NCBI RefSeq assembly: GCF_029813785.1
Contig: NZ_JARVKY010000020.1
Location: 62,001 to 126,000, forward strand
Length of the DNA: 64,000 nucleotides
Direction of reading: 5' to 3'
From: Streptomyces sp. DH41
Lineage (GTDB): Bacteria; Actinomycetota; Actinomycetes; Streptomycetales; Streptomycetaceae
The translations under genes and the position numbers were made by a program. Positions 16,953-25,111 of the stretch are shown in pieces (within the stretch, counting starts at the first letter, position 1; each line of letters opens with the position of its first letter). A model generated the notes under the pieces. It was not told the DNA's origin. It saw nothing but the letters and a program-made list of their open reading frames with translations, and ran no database searches.

Positions 16953-17336
16953 CGGCGCGAACAGGTCCACCCCGTGGCCGTCCGGGTCGTTCACGACGGC
17001 GTACCGCTGCCCCCAGACGGCGTCCCAGGGCTTGAGCTCGCCGTGGCACCCGGCGCCGGTCAGCTCCTCGTAGAGCGCGTCCACCTCCGCTGGGCTGTCG
17101 CACAGCAGCGCGAGCGAGTGCCGCCCGCCACCGGCCGGCGGCTGCCATCCCGGGTGGAAGGAACGGACGGACTCCTCGGTGTCGAGCAGCAGCCGGATTC
17201 CGCCCGGCAACTCGGCCTCGGCGTGCGGCCGGCCCCCGGCGTCCTCGGGGAACGCGAAACCGAGCCGGCGGTAGAAGGTCACGGACGCGGCCATGTCGGA
17301 GACGACGAGGCCGATGGCGTTGAATCGTGCGGTCAT
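16932..17336 (-). CDS. VOC-superfamily (glyoxalase/bleomycin-resistance fold) protein
   Basis: 134 aa. One VOC repeat pair is seen: FNAIGLVVSDMAASVTFYRRLGF at the start and YAVVNDPDGHGVDLFAPL at the end, with a Glu/His-containing metal-site pattern. Members are metal enzymes or drug-sequestering proteins; the sequence does not say which. It is transcribed alone, toward the AraC-type gene. Confidence 0.88.
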   Translation of the reverse strand: MTARFNAIGLVVSDMAASVTFYRRLGFAFPEDAGGRPHAEAELPGGIRLLLDTEESVRSFHPGWQPPAGGGRHSLALLCDSPAEVDALYEELTGAGCHGELKPWDAVWGQRYAVVNDPDGHGVDLFAPLTASAQ

Positions 17337-17430
17337 GGGGCCACCGTAGGCGGGGCGCGCGGGCGCGCTCTTGAAGGAATCGGACACGGAACGACTCCGC
17401 TGTGGAACACCTGTGCGGCAGGATGGGCGT

Positions 17431-18105
17431 ATGAATCGTCGCGCGCGCGTCCTGCCGCTGTTGCTGACCCCGCTGCTGCTCACCGCGTGCGGTACGGGGG
17501 ACCCGGCCGAAGACCCGGACGCCGTCGACGCCACCGCCGTCGCGGACGCCAGCGCATCCGCCAGGGCCGACGCGGCTCCCCTCGCCCCCGACGAACTCGA
17601 GAAGCGGGCGAAGGCGATGGGGGCCTTGCCCGAGTTGGTCTACGTCACCAGGATCCCCGGTTTCACCCTGGCCCAGCAGTCCGTCGGCGTGCTCGGCGAC
17701 GACGGTTTCTCCGCCGCCTACACGGACGGCTCGGGAGCCGTGGTCCACATCATGATCGAGCGGGGCTCGATGACCGAGGAGACCTGCCGCAGCCAACCGG
17801 TCGGCGACATCAGCGGCGAATCGACCACGTGCGAGCCCGACGCCGAGACCTTCTACCGCACGGGCGGCGGTCGGCACGAGTACGCCCTGCCGAAGAACGG
17901 GCATGTGGTGAAGGTGTCCGCCGAGGCGGACGACGTGTCGCGCGAGGTCCTGCGCGACGCCGCCGTGTCCGTCCACCGGCCCGACGCCGCCGAGGCCGCG
18001 GCCACCCTGCCCTCACCGAAGCCCGTCACCACACCCGTGGAACGCGGCGACCTGCCCCCGTTCGGTGACGGCGCCCCCGACAACAGCGTGGGCATAGGCG
18101 GCTGA
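17431..18105 (+). CDS. Putative lipoprotein
   Basis: 224 aa, ATG preceded by AGGATGGGCGT. The signal peptide (MNRRARVLPLLLTPLLLTAC) ends in a lipobox with Cys at about residue 20, so the protein is anchored outside the membrane. The Ala/Asp-rich linker after the cysteine precedes a globular domain with a pair of cysteines (EETCRSQP and STTCEPDAETF) that could form a disulfide. No family recognised. No obvious operon partner; the next gene starts 25 bp downstream and could be co-transcribed. Confidence 0.85.
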   Translation: MNRRARVLPLLLTPLLLTACGTGDPAEDPDAVDATAVADASASARADAAPLAPDELEKRAKAMGALPELVYVTRIPGFTLAQQSVGVLGDDGFSAAYTDGSGAVVHIMIERGSMTEETCRSQPVGDISGESTTCEPDAETFYRTGGGRHEYALPKNGHVVKVSAEADDVSREVLRDAAVSVHRPDAAEAAATLPSPKPVTTPVERGDLPPFGDGAPDNSVGIGG

Positions 18106-18130
18106 CCGTCCACGGCGAAGGGCGATGCTC

Positions 18131-18799
18131 ATGGTTCCCCGGCTTCTCCTCTACACCCGCACCACCGGCTACCGGCACGACTCGATCCCGGCGGGGATCG
18201 CGGCGCTGCACACGCTCGGCGACTTCACGGTGGAGGCCACCGAGGAACCGCCGGCCTTCGAACGGCCCCTCGACCCGTACGCCGCCGTCGTCTTCCTCTC
18301 CACCAGCGGCGAGGTGCTCACCCCGGCCGGCCGCGCCCGGCTCGCCGCGTACGTCGAGGCGGGCGGGGGTTTCGTCGGCGTGCACGCGGCGGCCTGCACC
18401 GAGGACGACTGGCCGTACTACGGCGAACTGCTCGGCGCCCGCTTCGAGCGCCACCCCGCTCACCAGCCGGGCCGGGTGGTCGTCGAGGACCACGACCACC
18501 CGGCGACCCGGGACCTGCCCGCCGTCTGGGAGTTCACCGACGAGTGGTACGACTTCCGCACCAACCCACGGGGCGCGGTCCGTGTCCTCGCCCGCGCCGA
18601 CGAGTCGTCGTACGAGGGCGGCAGGATGGGCGACGACCATCCGCTGGTCTGGTGCCGCGAACAGGGCGCCGGCCGCGTCTTCTACACGGCCCTCGGCCAC
18701 GCCGCCGACGCCTACACCGACCCCGACTTCCGCGCTCATCTGCGGGGCGGCATCACCTGGGCGGCGCGGCCGGCCGGGGTACAGCGGCGTGAGCCGTGA
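18131..18799 (+). CDS. ThuA-like domain protein
   Basis: 222 aa from the second ATG (18131), which has AAGGG at a better distance than the ATG at 18125. ThuA-family features: LLLYTRTTGYRHDSIPAG at the start, VFLSTSGEVLTPAGRARLAAYVEAGGGFVGVHAA (a glutamine-amidotransferase-like core without the catalytic Cys) and HPLVWCREQGAGRVFYTALGH. The family is associated with trehalose/disaccharide utilisation and sugar-modification clusters; a substrate cannot be named here. Confidence 0.88.
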   Translation: MVPRLLLYTRTTGYRHDSIPAGIAALHTLGDFTVEATEEPPAFERPLDPYAAVVFLSTSGEVLTPAGRARLAAYVEAGGGFVGVHAAACTEDDWPYYGELLGARFERHPAHQPGRVVVEDHDHPATRDLPAVWEFTDEWYDFRTNPRGAVRVLARADESSYEGGRMGDDHPLVWCREQGAGRVFYTALGHAADAYTDPDFRAHLRGGITWAARPAGVQRREP

Positions 18800-18842
18800 A
18801 ATCCCGTTGCTCACGGCCATCCGGTGATCTACGGTCCCGATC

Positions 18843-19766
18843 ATGCTGCCCATAGTGGAAACGGACGAGGAGTGGGACGCGATCGTCCCCGACGAGACGG
18901 TGATGCGCCCGGGAGCGGAGGATCTCTGTGCGCGACTCGGCCTCGCCGGCGCACCGCTGACTCGTTTCCCCGACGGCTCGCAGCCGGTCTACGCGGTGGG
19001 GGAGGAGCACGTGCTCAAGCTGTTCCCCAAAGCAGCCGCCCAGGACGGCGTCGCCGAAGGCCGCGTCCTCTCCCACATCGACGGGCGGCTGCCGGTACCG
19101 ACACCGAGGGTGCGTGACTTCGGTCCGTACGAGAACGGCTGGCAGTACGTCCTGATGTCCCGGTTGCGCGGTGAGAACCTGGCCCGTTCCTGGGGGAGCG
19201 TGGCGCGGGCCGACCGGGAGCGGCTCGTCACCGAGGTCGGTGAGGCCCTCGCGGTCCTGCACTCGCTCGACTCCGCCCCCCTCGGGGACGTCCTCGGACC
19301 GGGAGACTGGGGTGCCTTCCTGGACCGTCAGGCAGACGGTGCCGTGGAACAGCAGCGCGGACACGGACTGTCGGCCGCCTGGCTGGAGCAAATACCGGAC
19401 TTCATCGCGGCGGCCGCCCTGCAGCGCACTCCGTCCCCCTCCCTGCTGCACACCGAGGTCATGCAGCAGCACTTCCTGGTCGACCCCGACGGATGGCGCC
19501 TGACCGGGCTCTTCGACTTCGAGCCGGCCATGATCGGTGACCGCGCGTACGACTTCGTGGGCGTCGGCCTGTTCGTCACCCGCGGCGATCCACACCTGCT
19601 GGCCCGGCTCGCCAAGGCCTACGGCCGGACCTTCGAACCGTCCGAACTGCTCGCGTACACGTTGCTGCACGTGTACAGCAACCTTCCCTGGTACATGAGG
19701 GAACTGGGCGCGCCTGCCGAAGGCACGCTGTCCGCGCTCGCGGAGGCGTGGTTCGGTAGGGAGTGA
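18843..19766 (+). CDS. Aminoglycoside phosphotransferase-like (APH/choline kinase fold) protein
   Basis: 307 aa. Kinase-like N-lobe with a nucleotide-site lysine (AVGEEHVLKLFPK), and a C-lobe with LLHTEVMQQHFLVDPDGW and GLFDFEPAMIGDRAYDF. The usual Brenner-type motif HGDxxxxN is changed to HTEVMQQH, so the canonical catalytic Asp is a Glu and the metal-binding Asn is a His; the DFE metal motif remains. The same change occurs in a Streptomyces subfamily I recall, so it is a lineage trait rather than a defect. It could be a small-molecule kinase or hygromycin-type resistance relative; activity is unproven. Confidence 0.85.
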   Translation: MLPIVETDEEWDAIVPDETVMRPGAEDLCARLGLAGAPLTRFPDGSQPVYAVGEEHVLKLFPKAAAQDGVAEGRVLSHIDGRLPVPTPRVRDFGPYENGWQYVLMSRLRGENLARSWGSVARADRERLVTEVGEALAVLHSLDSAPLGDVLGPGDWGAFLDRQADGAVEQQRGHGLSAAWLEQIPDFIAAAALQRTPSPSLLHTEVMQQHFLVDPDGWRLTGLFDFEPAMIGDRAYDFVGVGLFVTRGDPHLLARLAKAYGRTFEPSELLAYTLLHVYSNLPWYMRELGAPAEGTLSALAEAWFGRE

Positions 19767-19800
19767 CGCCGCTACGGGCGACGGGCGCGGGCGCGATCTC

Positions 19801-20724
19801 CTACGCGGGCATCGCCCCGCTCTGGGCCGCCTTGCGGTGGCGGGCGGTCATGCGGGAGCCGGACTCGCGACGGGCGGCGCGGCGCAGGAGGGGGATCGCG
19901 AGGAGGAATCCGAGGACGGTCCAGGCGGTCAGTACCAGCGCGACCATGGGCAGTTCCCAGGCTCCGGCCACCTCGGCGGCCTGCGCGGAGTCCGGCAGCA
20001 GCGCCGAACGCAGGCCCTGTGCCATCCACTTGAGCGGGAAGACGGAGGCCACCTGCTGGACCGGCACGGGCATGGAGGTGATCGGGATCACCGCTCCGGA
20101 GGTGAACAGCAGCCCCATCGCGGGAAGCATGATCAACGCCAGTGCCTCGCGCGGGTTGGGCAGCACGGCGCCGATGGCCGCGCCCAGCGGCACGACGGCG
20201 AGCAGCCCGAGCATGGTGACCCACAGCAGCGTCAGCCAGTCGCCCGGCCCGGACGGCAGCGGGCCGTTCACCAGCAGTGCCGAGGTCGCGAGAAGCAGGA
20301 CCAGGGTGCCGACCGCCGTGCCGACCACCAGCAGGCACTTGGCTATGAGGTACGCCGGTATCCCACCGGGTGTCGCGCGCAGCCGCAGCAGGGCGCCCTC
20401 CTCCCGCTCGGTCACCAGCATCTGCGGGAGGTTGATCAGCCCGATCTGGAACAGCAGGTAGGCGGCGAAGCCCGCGAGCACGAGATGGGCCATCGGGGTG
20501 TCGGTGCCTGGCACGTCGTCGCTCATGTAGCCGGCGATCACCAGGGCGACGACCACGTTGCTCAGATGGCCGAACAACTCTTTCGGGGTGCGGAGGAGCT
20601 GCCGCAGCTCGATGCCGCCGCGCAGGAAGCCGGCCCGCCAGTGCCTCTTCATCATGTGTGTTCCGTGTGGTCGGGGTGCTCGGGGCGTTTGGGGTGCTCG
20701 GGGTGTTTCGAGTGTTTCCCTCAT
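19801..20724 (-). CDS. ABC-2 type exporter permease
   Basis: 307 aa from the ATG overlapping the ATPase stop (ATGA at 20721-20724). The first 23 residues (PRAPQTPRAPRP) come from a short DNA repeat and look non-conserved; a second ATG pair at 20655 (MMKRHWRAG) is the likely alternative start. Six hydrophobic segments match the ABC-2 membrane domain of DrrB-type drug/lipid exporters (VVALVIAGYMSDD, AAYLLFQIGLI, LVVGTAVGTLVLLLATSALL, LLAVVPLGAAIGAVLPNP, MLPAMGLLFTSGAVIPI and a final helix). It is the last gene of a four-gene coupled operon. Confidence 0.9.
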   Translation of the reverse strand: MRETLETPRAPQTPRAPRPHGTHMMKRHWRAGFLRGGIELRQLLRTPKELFGHLSNVVVALVIAGYMSDDVPGTDTPMAHLVLAGFAAYLLFQIGLINLPQMLVTEREEGALLRLRATPGGIPAYLIAKCLLVVGTAVGTLVLLLATSALLVNGPLPSGPGDWLTLLWVTMLGLLAVVPLGAAIGAVLPNPREALALIMLPAMGLLFTSGAVIPITSMPVPVQQVASVFPLKWMAQGLRSALLPDSAQAAEVAGAWELPMVALVLTAWTVLGFLLAIPLLRRAARRESGSRMTARHRKAAQSGAMPA

Positions 20725-21635
20725 GCGGCCTGCGCCTTCCTGTCCACGGCCTCGTCCGTGTCGTCGGACTCCCGGTGCACCATGTGCAGGTAGGTGTCCT
20801 CCAGCGTCGGGCGGCGGACCTCCAGGTCGGCGATCGGGCCGTCCGCGTCCCGGTGGAGTTCCCAGACCAGCTGTGAGGGGTCCGCCGTGCGTTCGCGGCG
20901 GGATGTGCCGTCGTCGGCCGTCCAGCGGACCTCGGCCTGGGCGGCGGCTCCCCGGGCCAGTTCCGACGGGGTGCCGCAGGCCCGGATGCGGCCGCCGACC
21001 AGCATGGCGATCCGGTCGGCGAGCCGCTCGGCCTCCACCAGGTCGTGTGTGGTGAGCAGGACGGTGACGCCTTCGTCGCGGGCCAGCCGTTCGACCAGGA
21101 GGTGGAACTCGCGCCGCGCCTCGGGGTCGAAGCCGGTGGTCGGCTCGTCCAGGAAGAGGAGTTCGGGGCGGCCGACGATGCCGAGCGCCACGTCCAGCCG
21201 CCGGCGCTGACCGCCGGAGAGCCGGTTCACCTGCCGGCCGGCCTGCTCGGTGAGGCCGACGAGGGCCAGCAGCTCGTCCGGGTCGCGCGGGTCCGGGTAG
21301 TACGTCGTGAAATGAGTCAGAAGCTCGGCGACCCGCCAGCGCGGGTGGTCGCGCCAGGACTGCAGGACCAGGCCGATGCGGCCGCGCCAGGCGTCGTCGC
21401 CCCGCTCCGGGTCCGCGCCGAGGACGGTGACCTCTCCGGAGGAGCGCTGCCGGAAGCCCTCCAGGATCTCGACGGTGGTGGTCTTGCCGGCGCCGTTGGG
21501 TCCGAGCAGGGCGAGGACCTCGCCCCGGTGGATGTCCAGGTCGATGCCGTGGAGGACGTCGACGTCGCCGTACGCCATCGTCAGGTCGCGTATCCGGATC
21601 ACCGGTCGGGCGGTCGGGTGCTCGTGCCGCGTCAT
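20721..21635 (-). CDS. ABC-type multidrug exporter ATP-binding protein
   Basis: 304 aa. All nucleotide-binding motifs are intact: GPNGAGKTTT (Walker A), LSGGQRRRLDVAL (signature), LLFLDEPTTGFD (Walker B) and TTHDLVEAERLAD (H-loop), followed by a C-terminal domain typical of DrrA/CcmA-type exporters. It powers the ABC-2 permease encoded next. The ATG overlaps the regulator stop (ATGA), and its stop overlaps the permease start. Confidence 0.95.
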   Translation of the reverse strand: MTRHEHPTARPVIRIRDLTMAYGDVDVLHGIDLDIHRGEVLALLGPNGAGKTTTVEILEGFRQRSSGEVTVLGADPERGDDAWRGRIGLVLQSWRDHPRWRVAELLTHFTTYYPDPRDPDELLALVGLTEQAGRQVNRLSGGQRRRLDVALGIVGRPELLFLDEPTTGFDPEARREFHLLVERLARDEGVTVLLTTHDLVEAERLADRIAMLVGGRIRACGTPSELARGAAAQAEVRWTADDGTSRRERTADPSQLVWELHRDADGPIADLEVRRPTLEDTYLHMVHRESDDTDEAVDRKAQAA

Positions 21636-21985
21636 CGTCCTGCCTTCGAGGGTTGCTGCTGCCGTGGTGCCAACTCGGTCGCCGTCGCCGCCGGACCGGC
21701 GCCCTCGACGATCGCCCGGAGCGCCGCCACGTGCCCTTCGAAGGCGGTGCGGCCGCGGTCCGTCAGCCGTACCCTCGTGCGCCTCTTGCGGCCGCCGCCC
21801 TCCTTGCGGATCTCCAGGTACTCGGCCTCTTCCAAGGTGTGCAGCTGTTTGGAGAGTGCGGAGTCGCTGAGTGAGAGGCTGTCGCGGATGAACGCGAAGT
21901 CCGCCCATTCGGTGGCGGCGAGCAGCGAGACCACCGACAGCCGGGTGGCGGGATGGATCAGCTCGTCGAAGCCGGTGGGGATCAC
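21632..21985 (-). CDS. Winged-helix transcriptional regulator of the ABC exporter operon
   Basis: 117 aa, GTG at 21985 with a perfect GAGGAGG at 6 bp. The sequence (IHPATRLSVVSLLAATEWADF, then SLSDSALSKQLHTLEEAEYL and RTRVRLTDRGRTAFEGHV) is a winged HTH of the DUF-type/ArsR-MarR-like family commonly co-encoded with ABC exporters and small membrane proteins. It likely represses its own operon through the paired 19-bp palindromes upstream. Start and stop both overlap neighbours by 4 bp, so all four proteins are made in step. Confidence 0.9.
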   Translation of the reverse strand: MIPTGFDELIHPATRLSVVSLLAATEWADFAFIRDSLSLSDSALSKQLHTLEEAEYLEIRKEGGGRKRRTRVRLTDRGRTAFEGHVAALRAIVEGAGPAATATELAPRQQQPSKAGR

Positions 21986-22521
21986 CGGTTCGCCTCCTCG
22001 CGGGCCGTCCGCGCACCGCGGCCGCGCAACGCGCCGGTCGACCAGCGGGTCGTCGTCCCGACGCACGCGATGTACACGGCCGCCGAGACCGTGGCCTGGA
22101 TGAGACTGGCCGACATGGGATCCAGCGACTCGAGCAGGTGGCCGGAGAGCACGATCGTCGTGCCGGTCACCACCATCCCCGCGACGAACGAGGCGAGCAT
22201 GCGCCAGTCGGCGTGGGAGTGGTGCAGTCGCATCCGGCTCCTGCGGTTGTATCTCACGGCCAGTGCGCTCAGCAGCGTGACGTAGGCGGCGAGGGCCAGC
22301 CAGACGCCCCACCGGGGCAGGTCCAGGCCCAGTGCGGCCAGGAAGACCCACATGATCGCGGCCGTGGTGTAGGTCGCGCCGGGGCCGTTGACCCCGGACC
22401 GTTCGAACTCGTCGAACACCCGCTCCTGCGGAACCCGGATCCGCTGAAGATCCCGCCACGCCTGTTCGGCGTCCACCGGTGAGCTCACGGCCACCGCCTC
22501 CCCGTTCCCTTTTTCACGCAC
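21982..22521 (-). CDS. Four-helix membrane protein, first gene of the exporter operon
   Basis: 179 aa from GTG at 22521 with AGGAAAG upstream. Four hydrophobic segments are visible (TAAIMWVFLAALGLDLP, LALAAYVTLLSALAVRY, LASFVAGMVVTGTTIVLSG, LIQATVSAAVYIACVG). The cytoplasmic N-terminus includes DLQRIRVPQERVFDEFERSG. No enzymatic motif. Proteins of this layout precede the winged-helix/ABC genes in many actinobacteria and may act as the sensor that controls the regulator; this is inference. The promoter with two operators lies directly upstream. Confidence 0.85.
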   Translation of the reverse strand: MREKGNGEAVAVSSPVDAEQAWRDLQRIRVPQERVFDEFERSGVNGPGATYTTAAIMWVFLAALGLDLPRWGVWLALAAYVTLLSALAVRYNRRSRMRLHHSHADWRMLASFVAGMVVTGTTIVLSGHLLESLDPMSASLIQATVSAAVYIACVGTTTRWSTGALRGRGARTAREEANR

Positions 22522-22526
22522 GCTCG

Positions 22527-22572
22527 ACTTTCCTGATGGGAAAGTTACCTTTGACTTTCCTGTCAGGCAAGT
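22527..22572 (-). promoter_or_regulatory. Promoter with two 19-bp palindromic operators
   Basis: ACTTTCC-TGATG-GGAAAGT (22527-22545, perfect) and ACTTTCC-TGTCA-GGCAAGT (22554-22572, one mismatch). On the minus strand TTGCCT (22570-22565) and TAACTT (22547-22542) are 17 bp apart and fit -35/-10 elements, so one operator covers the -35 and the other the -10. The first gene's GTG is at 22521. This is the layout expected for autorepression by the operon's winged-helix regulator. Confidence 0.75.
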
Positions 22573-22605
22573 AGGCGGGGAGAGGCGGGGCGGCGGCCCG
22601 GCCGG

Positions 22606-22959
22606 TCAGTCCTCGAAGGTGGCGACCGTTTCGAGGCCGGCGTGCCGCAGGGTCCGGTGAACGGCCGGGTGGGACCCGCGGACGGTGATGGCGGCCGGAT
22701 CCGGGGCCCGCGTGACCGCCCGTAGCAGCGCGTAGGCGCAGGCCAGGTCGATGTGGTGCAGGTCGCTCATCTCAAGGGTCCAGGCGCCGGGCTGCCGCAG
22801 ACGCTCGTCGAGGAGGAGTTCCTCCAGTACGCGAAGCGCGGGGGCGTCCAGGTCGCCGGAGAAGGCCAGCACGGCGTGCTGCCCGTCGGCCTCGGCGATC
22901 GTCACGGGTGGGGACTGGCTCGGGGAGTGGTGGCTCGGGCGATGAGGGTCGACGGTCAC
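22606..22959 (-). CDS. STAS-domain (anti-anti-sigma-like) protein
   Basis: 117 aa, GTG with GAGGAGG upstream. The STAS fold is read from AVLAFSGDLDAPALRVLEELL, WTLEMSDLHHIDLACAYALLR and ITVRGSHPAVHRTLRHAGL. The motif that normally carries the phosphorylated Ser (IDSSG) is IDLAC here, so regulation by serine phosphorylation is unlikely; it resembles the non-phosphorylated STAS subtype. It is transcribed alone. A HATPase-type anti-sigma protein is encoded 1.7 kb away. Confidence 0.85.
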   Translation of the reverse strand: MTVDPHRPSHHSPSQSPPVTIAEADGQHAVLAFSGDLDAPALRVLEELLLDERLRQPGAWTLEMSDLHHIDLACAYALLRAVTRAPDPAAITVRGSHPAVHRTLRHAGLETVATFED

Positions 22960-23114
22960 GACGGCCTCCTCGTCAGCGCGTAGCGGGCGTGCGTGGCTTC
23001 CATTGTCCCCCAGCGGCGCCGAGCGGGAGGTCCGGAATAGTTCCGTTCGCCGGGACGCTGTGAGATGAGCAGTGCGGCAGGGCATCAGTGCGGCGAAGGG
23101 CTGGTGAGCGGGTG

Positions 23115-24614
23115 ATGGCGGACACGAACCCCGTGGTCAGGACGCCGCACGGGGCGGTACGCGGCAGGTACGAGCACGGAGTCGCCGTGTTTCGGGGTGT
23201 CCCGTACGCGGCTCCTCCCTTCGGCCCTCTGCGGTTCCGCCCGCCCGTGCCGCCCGAGCCCTGGGGCGGCGTGCGCGACGCGGGCTGTTTCGGCCCCACG
23301 GCGCCGAAACCGCCGTACTCCGACGCCTTCGCCCAGTACCTCTCCGACCCGGCGATCCCCGGCGACGACTGCCTCAACCTCAACGTGTGGACCCCCGAGC
23401 CGGGCCCCGGCGCCCGGCTGCCCGTCCTGGTCTGGCTGCACGGCGGCGCGCTGACCAGGGGCTCCTCCGCCGTACCCGTCTACGACGGCCGCACCTTCGC
23501 CCGGGACGGCGTGGTCTGCGTGTCGATCAACTACCGGCTGGGCATCGAAGGCTACGGACTGTTCCCGGACACCCCCGCCAACGCCGGCCTGCGTGACCAG
23601 CTCGCCGCCCTGACCTGGGTGCACGAGTCGATCTCCGCCTTCGGTGGTGACCCCGACCGGGTCACCGTCGCCGGTCAGTCCGCCGGAGCCATCAGCACCG
23701 GCGCCCTCCTCGCCGCTCCCCGGGCCCAGGGCCTGTTCCGGCGGGCCGTGCTGCAGAGCGGCGCGCCGGAGGCCTCCGACCGCGACAAGGTACGGCGGAT
23801 GGTCCGCCGCATCGCCTCCCGCCTGAGGATCCCCGCCACCGCCGAGGCCTTCGCCGCCGCCGACCGGGACCAGCTGCTTCGCGCCCAGGCCGACGTGGGC
23901 AGGCTCAGCAGCCCCGTACTCGGCGGCCCCGCCTTCGGCATCGTCGTCGATGGCGACGTACTCCCGCGCGACCCGCTGGAGGCGCTCGTAGAGGGCGGGG
24001 CCGCGCCCGGCGTCGACCTGATGATGGGCTGGACCCGGGACGAGTACCGGCTCTGGCTGGTACCCGGCGGACTCCTCGAACGCGTCGACCGGCTCGGCGC
24101 CGTCGCCCTGGCCGGTGCGCGCGCCCGCGTCCACTGCGGCAACGAGGTCGTACGCGGCTACCGCGCCCTGCGGCCCGACGTCGGTGCCGCCGAGACCGTC
24201 GGCCAACTGGTCACCGACCACATGCTCCGCATCCCGATGCACCGCCTGGCCGACGCGCGGCCGGGCTCGTCCCACGTCTACGAGTTCGCCTGGCCGTCCC
24301 GGCTGCCCGACCTGGGCGCCTGCCACGCCCTGGAGCTGGGCTTCGTCTTCGACTCTGGGGACACGCCCGACTCCCGCAGACTCGCGGGCGAGGGTGCCCC
24401 GCAGGAGCTGGCCGACGCGATGCACGGGGCGTGGGTACGGTTCGCGGAGTCCGGCGACCCGGGCTGGACGGCGTGGGACGCCACGCACCCCGTGCGCGTC
24501 TTCGGCGACGGCGCGGCGCGTACGGAGTACGGCCCGCGCGATGCCGAGTTCGACCTGTGGAAGGCCGACGTCACCACGCGAGGAACGCGGTCCAGGCGGC
24601 TGGTTCGACGGTGA
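23115..24614 (+). CDS. Type-B carboxylesterase
   Basis: 499 aa, serine hydrolase cleaving carboxylic esters. Family marks: FRGVPYAAPPFGPLRF near the N-terminus, EDCLN-equivalent (GDDCLNLNVWTP), the oxyanion stretch VWLHGGAL, the nucleophile elbow VAGQSAGA, and ACHALELGFVFD with the catalytic His. ATG at 23115 is used; the frame extends 9 codons more without support. No signal peptide, so the enzyme is probably intracellular. The substrate is unknown. Confidence 0.93.
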   Translation: MADTNPVVRTPHGAVRGRYEHGVAVFRGVPYAAPPFGPLRFRPPVPPEPWGGVRDAGCFGPTAPKPPYSDAFAQYLSDPAIPGDDCLNLNVWTPEPGPGARLPVLVWLHGGALTRGSSAVPVYDGRTFARDGVVCVSINYRLGIEGYGLFPDTPANAGLRDQLAALTWVHESISAFGGDPDRVTVAGQSAGAISTGALLAAPRAQGLFRRAVLQSGAPEASDRDKVRRMVRRIASRLRIPATAEAFAAADRDQLLRAQADVGRLSSPVLGGPAFGIVVDGDVLPRDPLEALVEGGAAPGVDLMMGWTRDEYRLWLVPGGLLERVDRLGAVALAGARARVHCGNEVVRGYRALRPDVGAAETVGQLVTDHMLRIPMHRLADARPGSSHVYEFAWPSRLPDLGACHALELGFVFDSGDTPDSRRLAGEGAPQELADAMHGAWVRFAESGDPGWTAWDATHPVRVFGDGAARTEYGPRDAEFDLWKADVTTRGTRSRRLVRR

Positions 24615-24665
24615 TGTGGGGGGCGGTGGGGTTGGTGGTCTTGGAGTCGCGGATGTGGATGGTCC

Positions 24666-25085
24666 GTGCCCGCCGCACGGGCGTTCGCGCGGGAGGCGCT
24701 CGCCGAGTGGGGCATGCGTGAGCGCGCGGACGACGTGGAGCTGTGCGTCAGCGAACTGGCGACCAACGCCCTGGTACATGGCGTACCGTCCGGCCGGGGC
24801 TTTCTGCTGCGGCTGCTTCCGTACGGCGACGGCGACGGCGTACGCGTGGAGGTGCACGACAGTGGGGACGGCGTCCCGGCGGTGCCGCAGGCGGACGTAC
24901 GGGAGCCGAGGGAGGGCGGGCGCGGGCTGTTGCTCGTGTCGGAGCTGGCGGACAAGTGGGGCGTGGAGGAACGGGCCCCCGGCAAGATCGTGTGGTGTGA
25001 GCTGGGTGTCGCTCGGGGTGCGGGGGAGGCGGCCGTGGGGGTGGCGCGCTTCCCCGCCGGTATCGTGCTCCCGAGGCCCGAGTGA
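24666..25085 (+). CDS. HATPase_c anti-sigma factor-like (RsbW/SpoIIAB-type) protein
   Basis: 139 aa. The Bergerat ATP fold is visible: ELATNALVHG (N box), VEVHDSGDGVP (G1 box) and EGGRGLLLVSELADKWG (G2 box). Such short Streptomyces proteins bind ATP and partner with STAS proteins or PP2C phosphatases to control sigma factors. The GTG at 24666 (VPAARAF) is the only plausible start; the frame continues upstream for about 20 codons without a start codon, so the N-terminus is slightly short. It is convergent with the next gene across a palindrome. Confidence 0.85.
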   Translation: MPAARAFAREALAEWGMRERADDVELCVSELATNALVHGVPSGRGFLLRLLPYGDGDGVRVEVHDSGDGVPAVPQADVREPREGGRGLLLVSELADKWGVEERAPGKIVWCELGVARGAGEAAVGVARFPAGIVLPRPE

Positions 25086-25090
25086 TGACG

Positions 25091-25106
25091 GGCGCCGCGC
25101 GGCGCC
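25091..25106. terminator. Bidirectional terminator-like palindrome
   Basis: GGCGCC-GCGC-GGCGCC lies between the stops of two convergent genes (25085 and 25112). The 6-bp GC stem with a 4-nt loop is the only candidate terminator in this 26-bp gap. Confidence 0.45.
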
Positions 25107-25111
25107 TTCGG

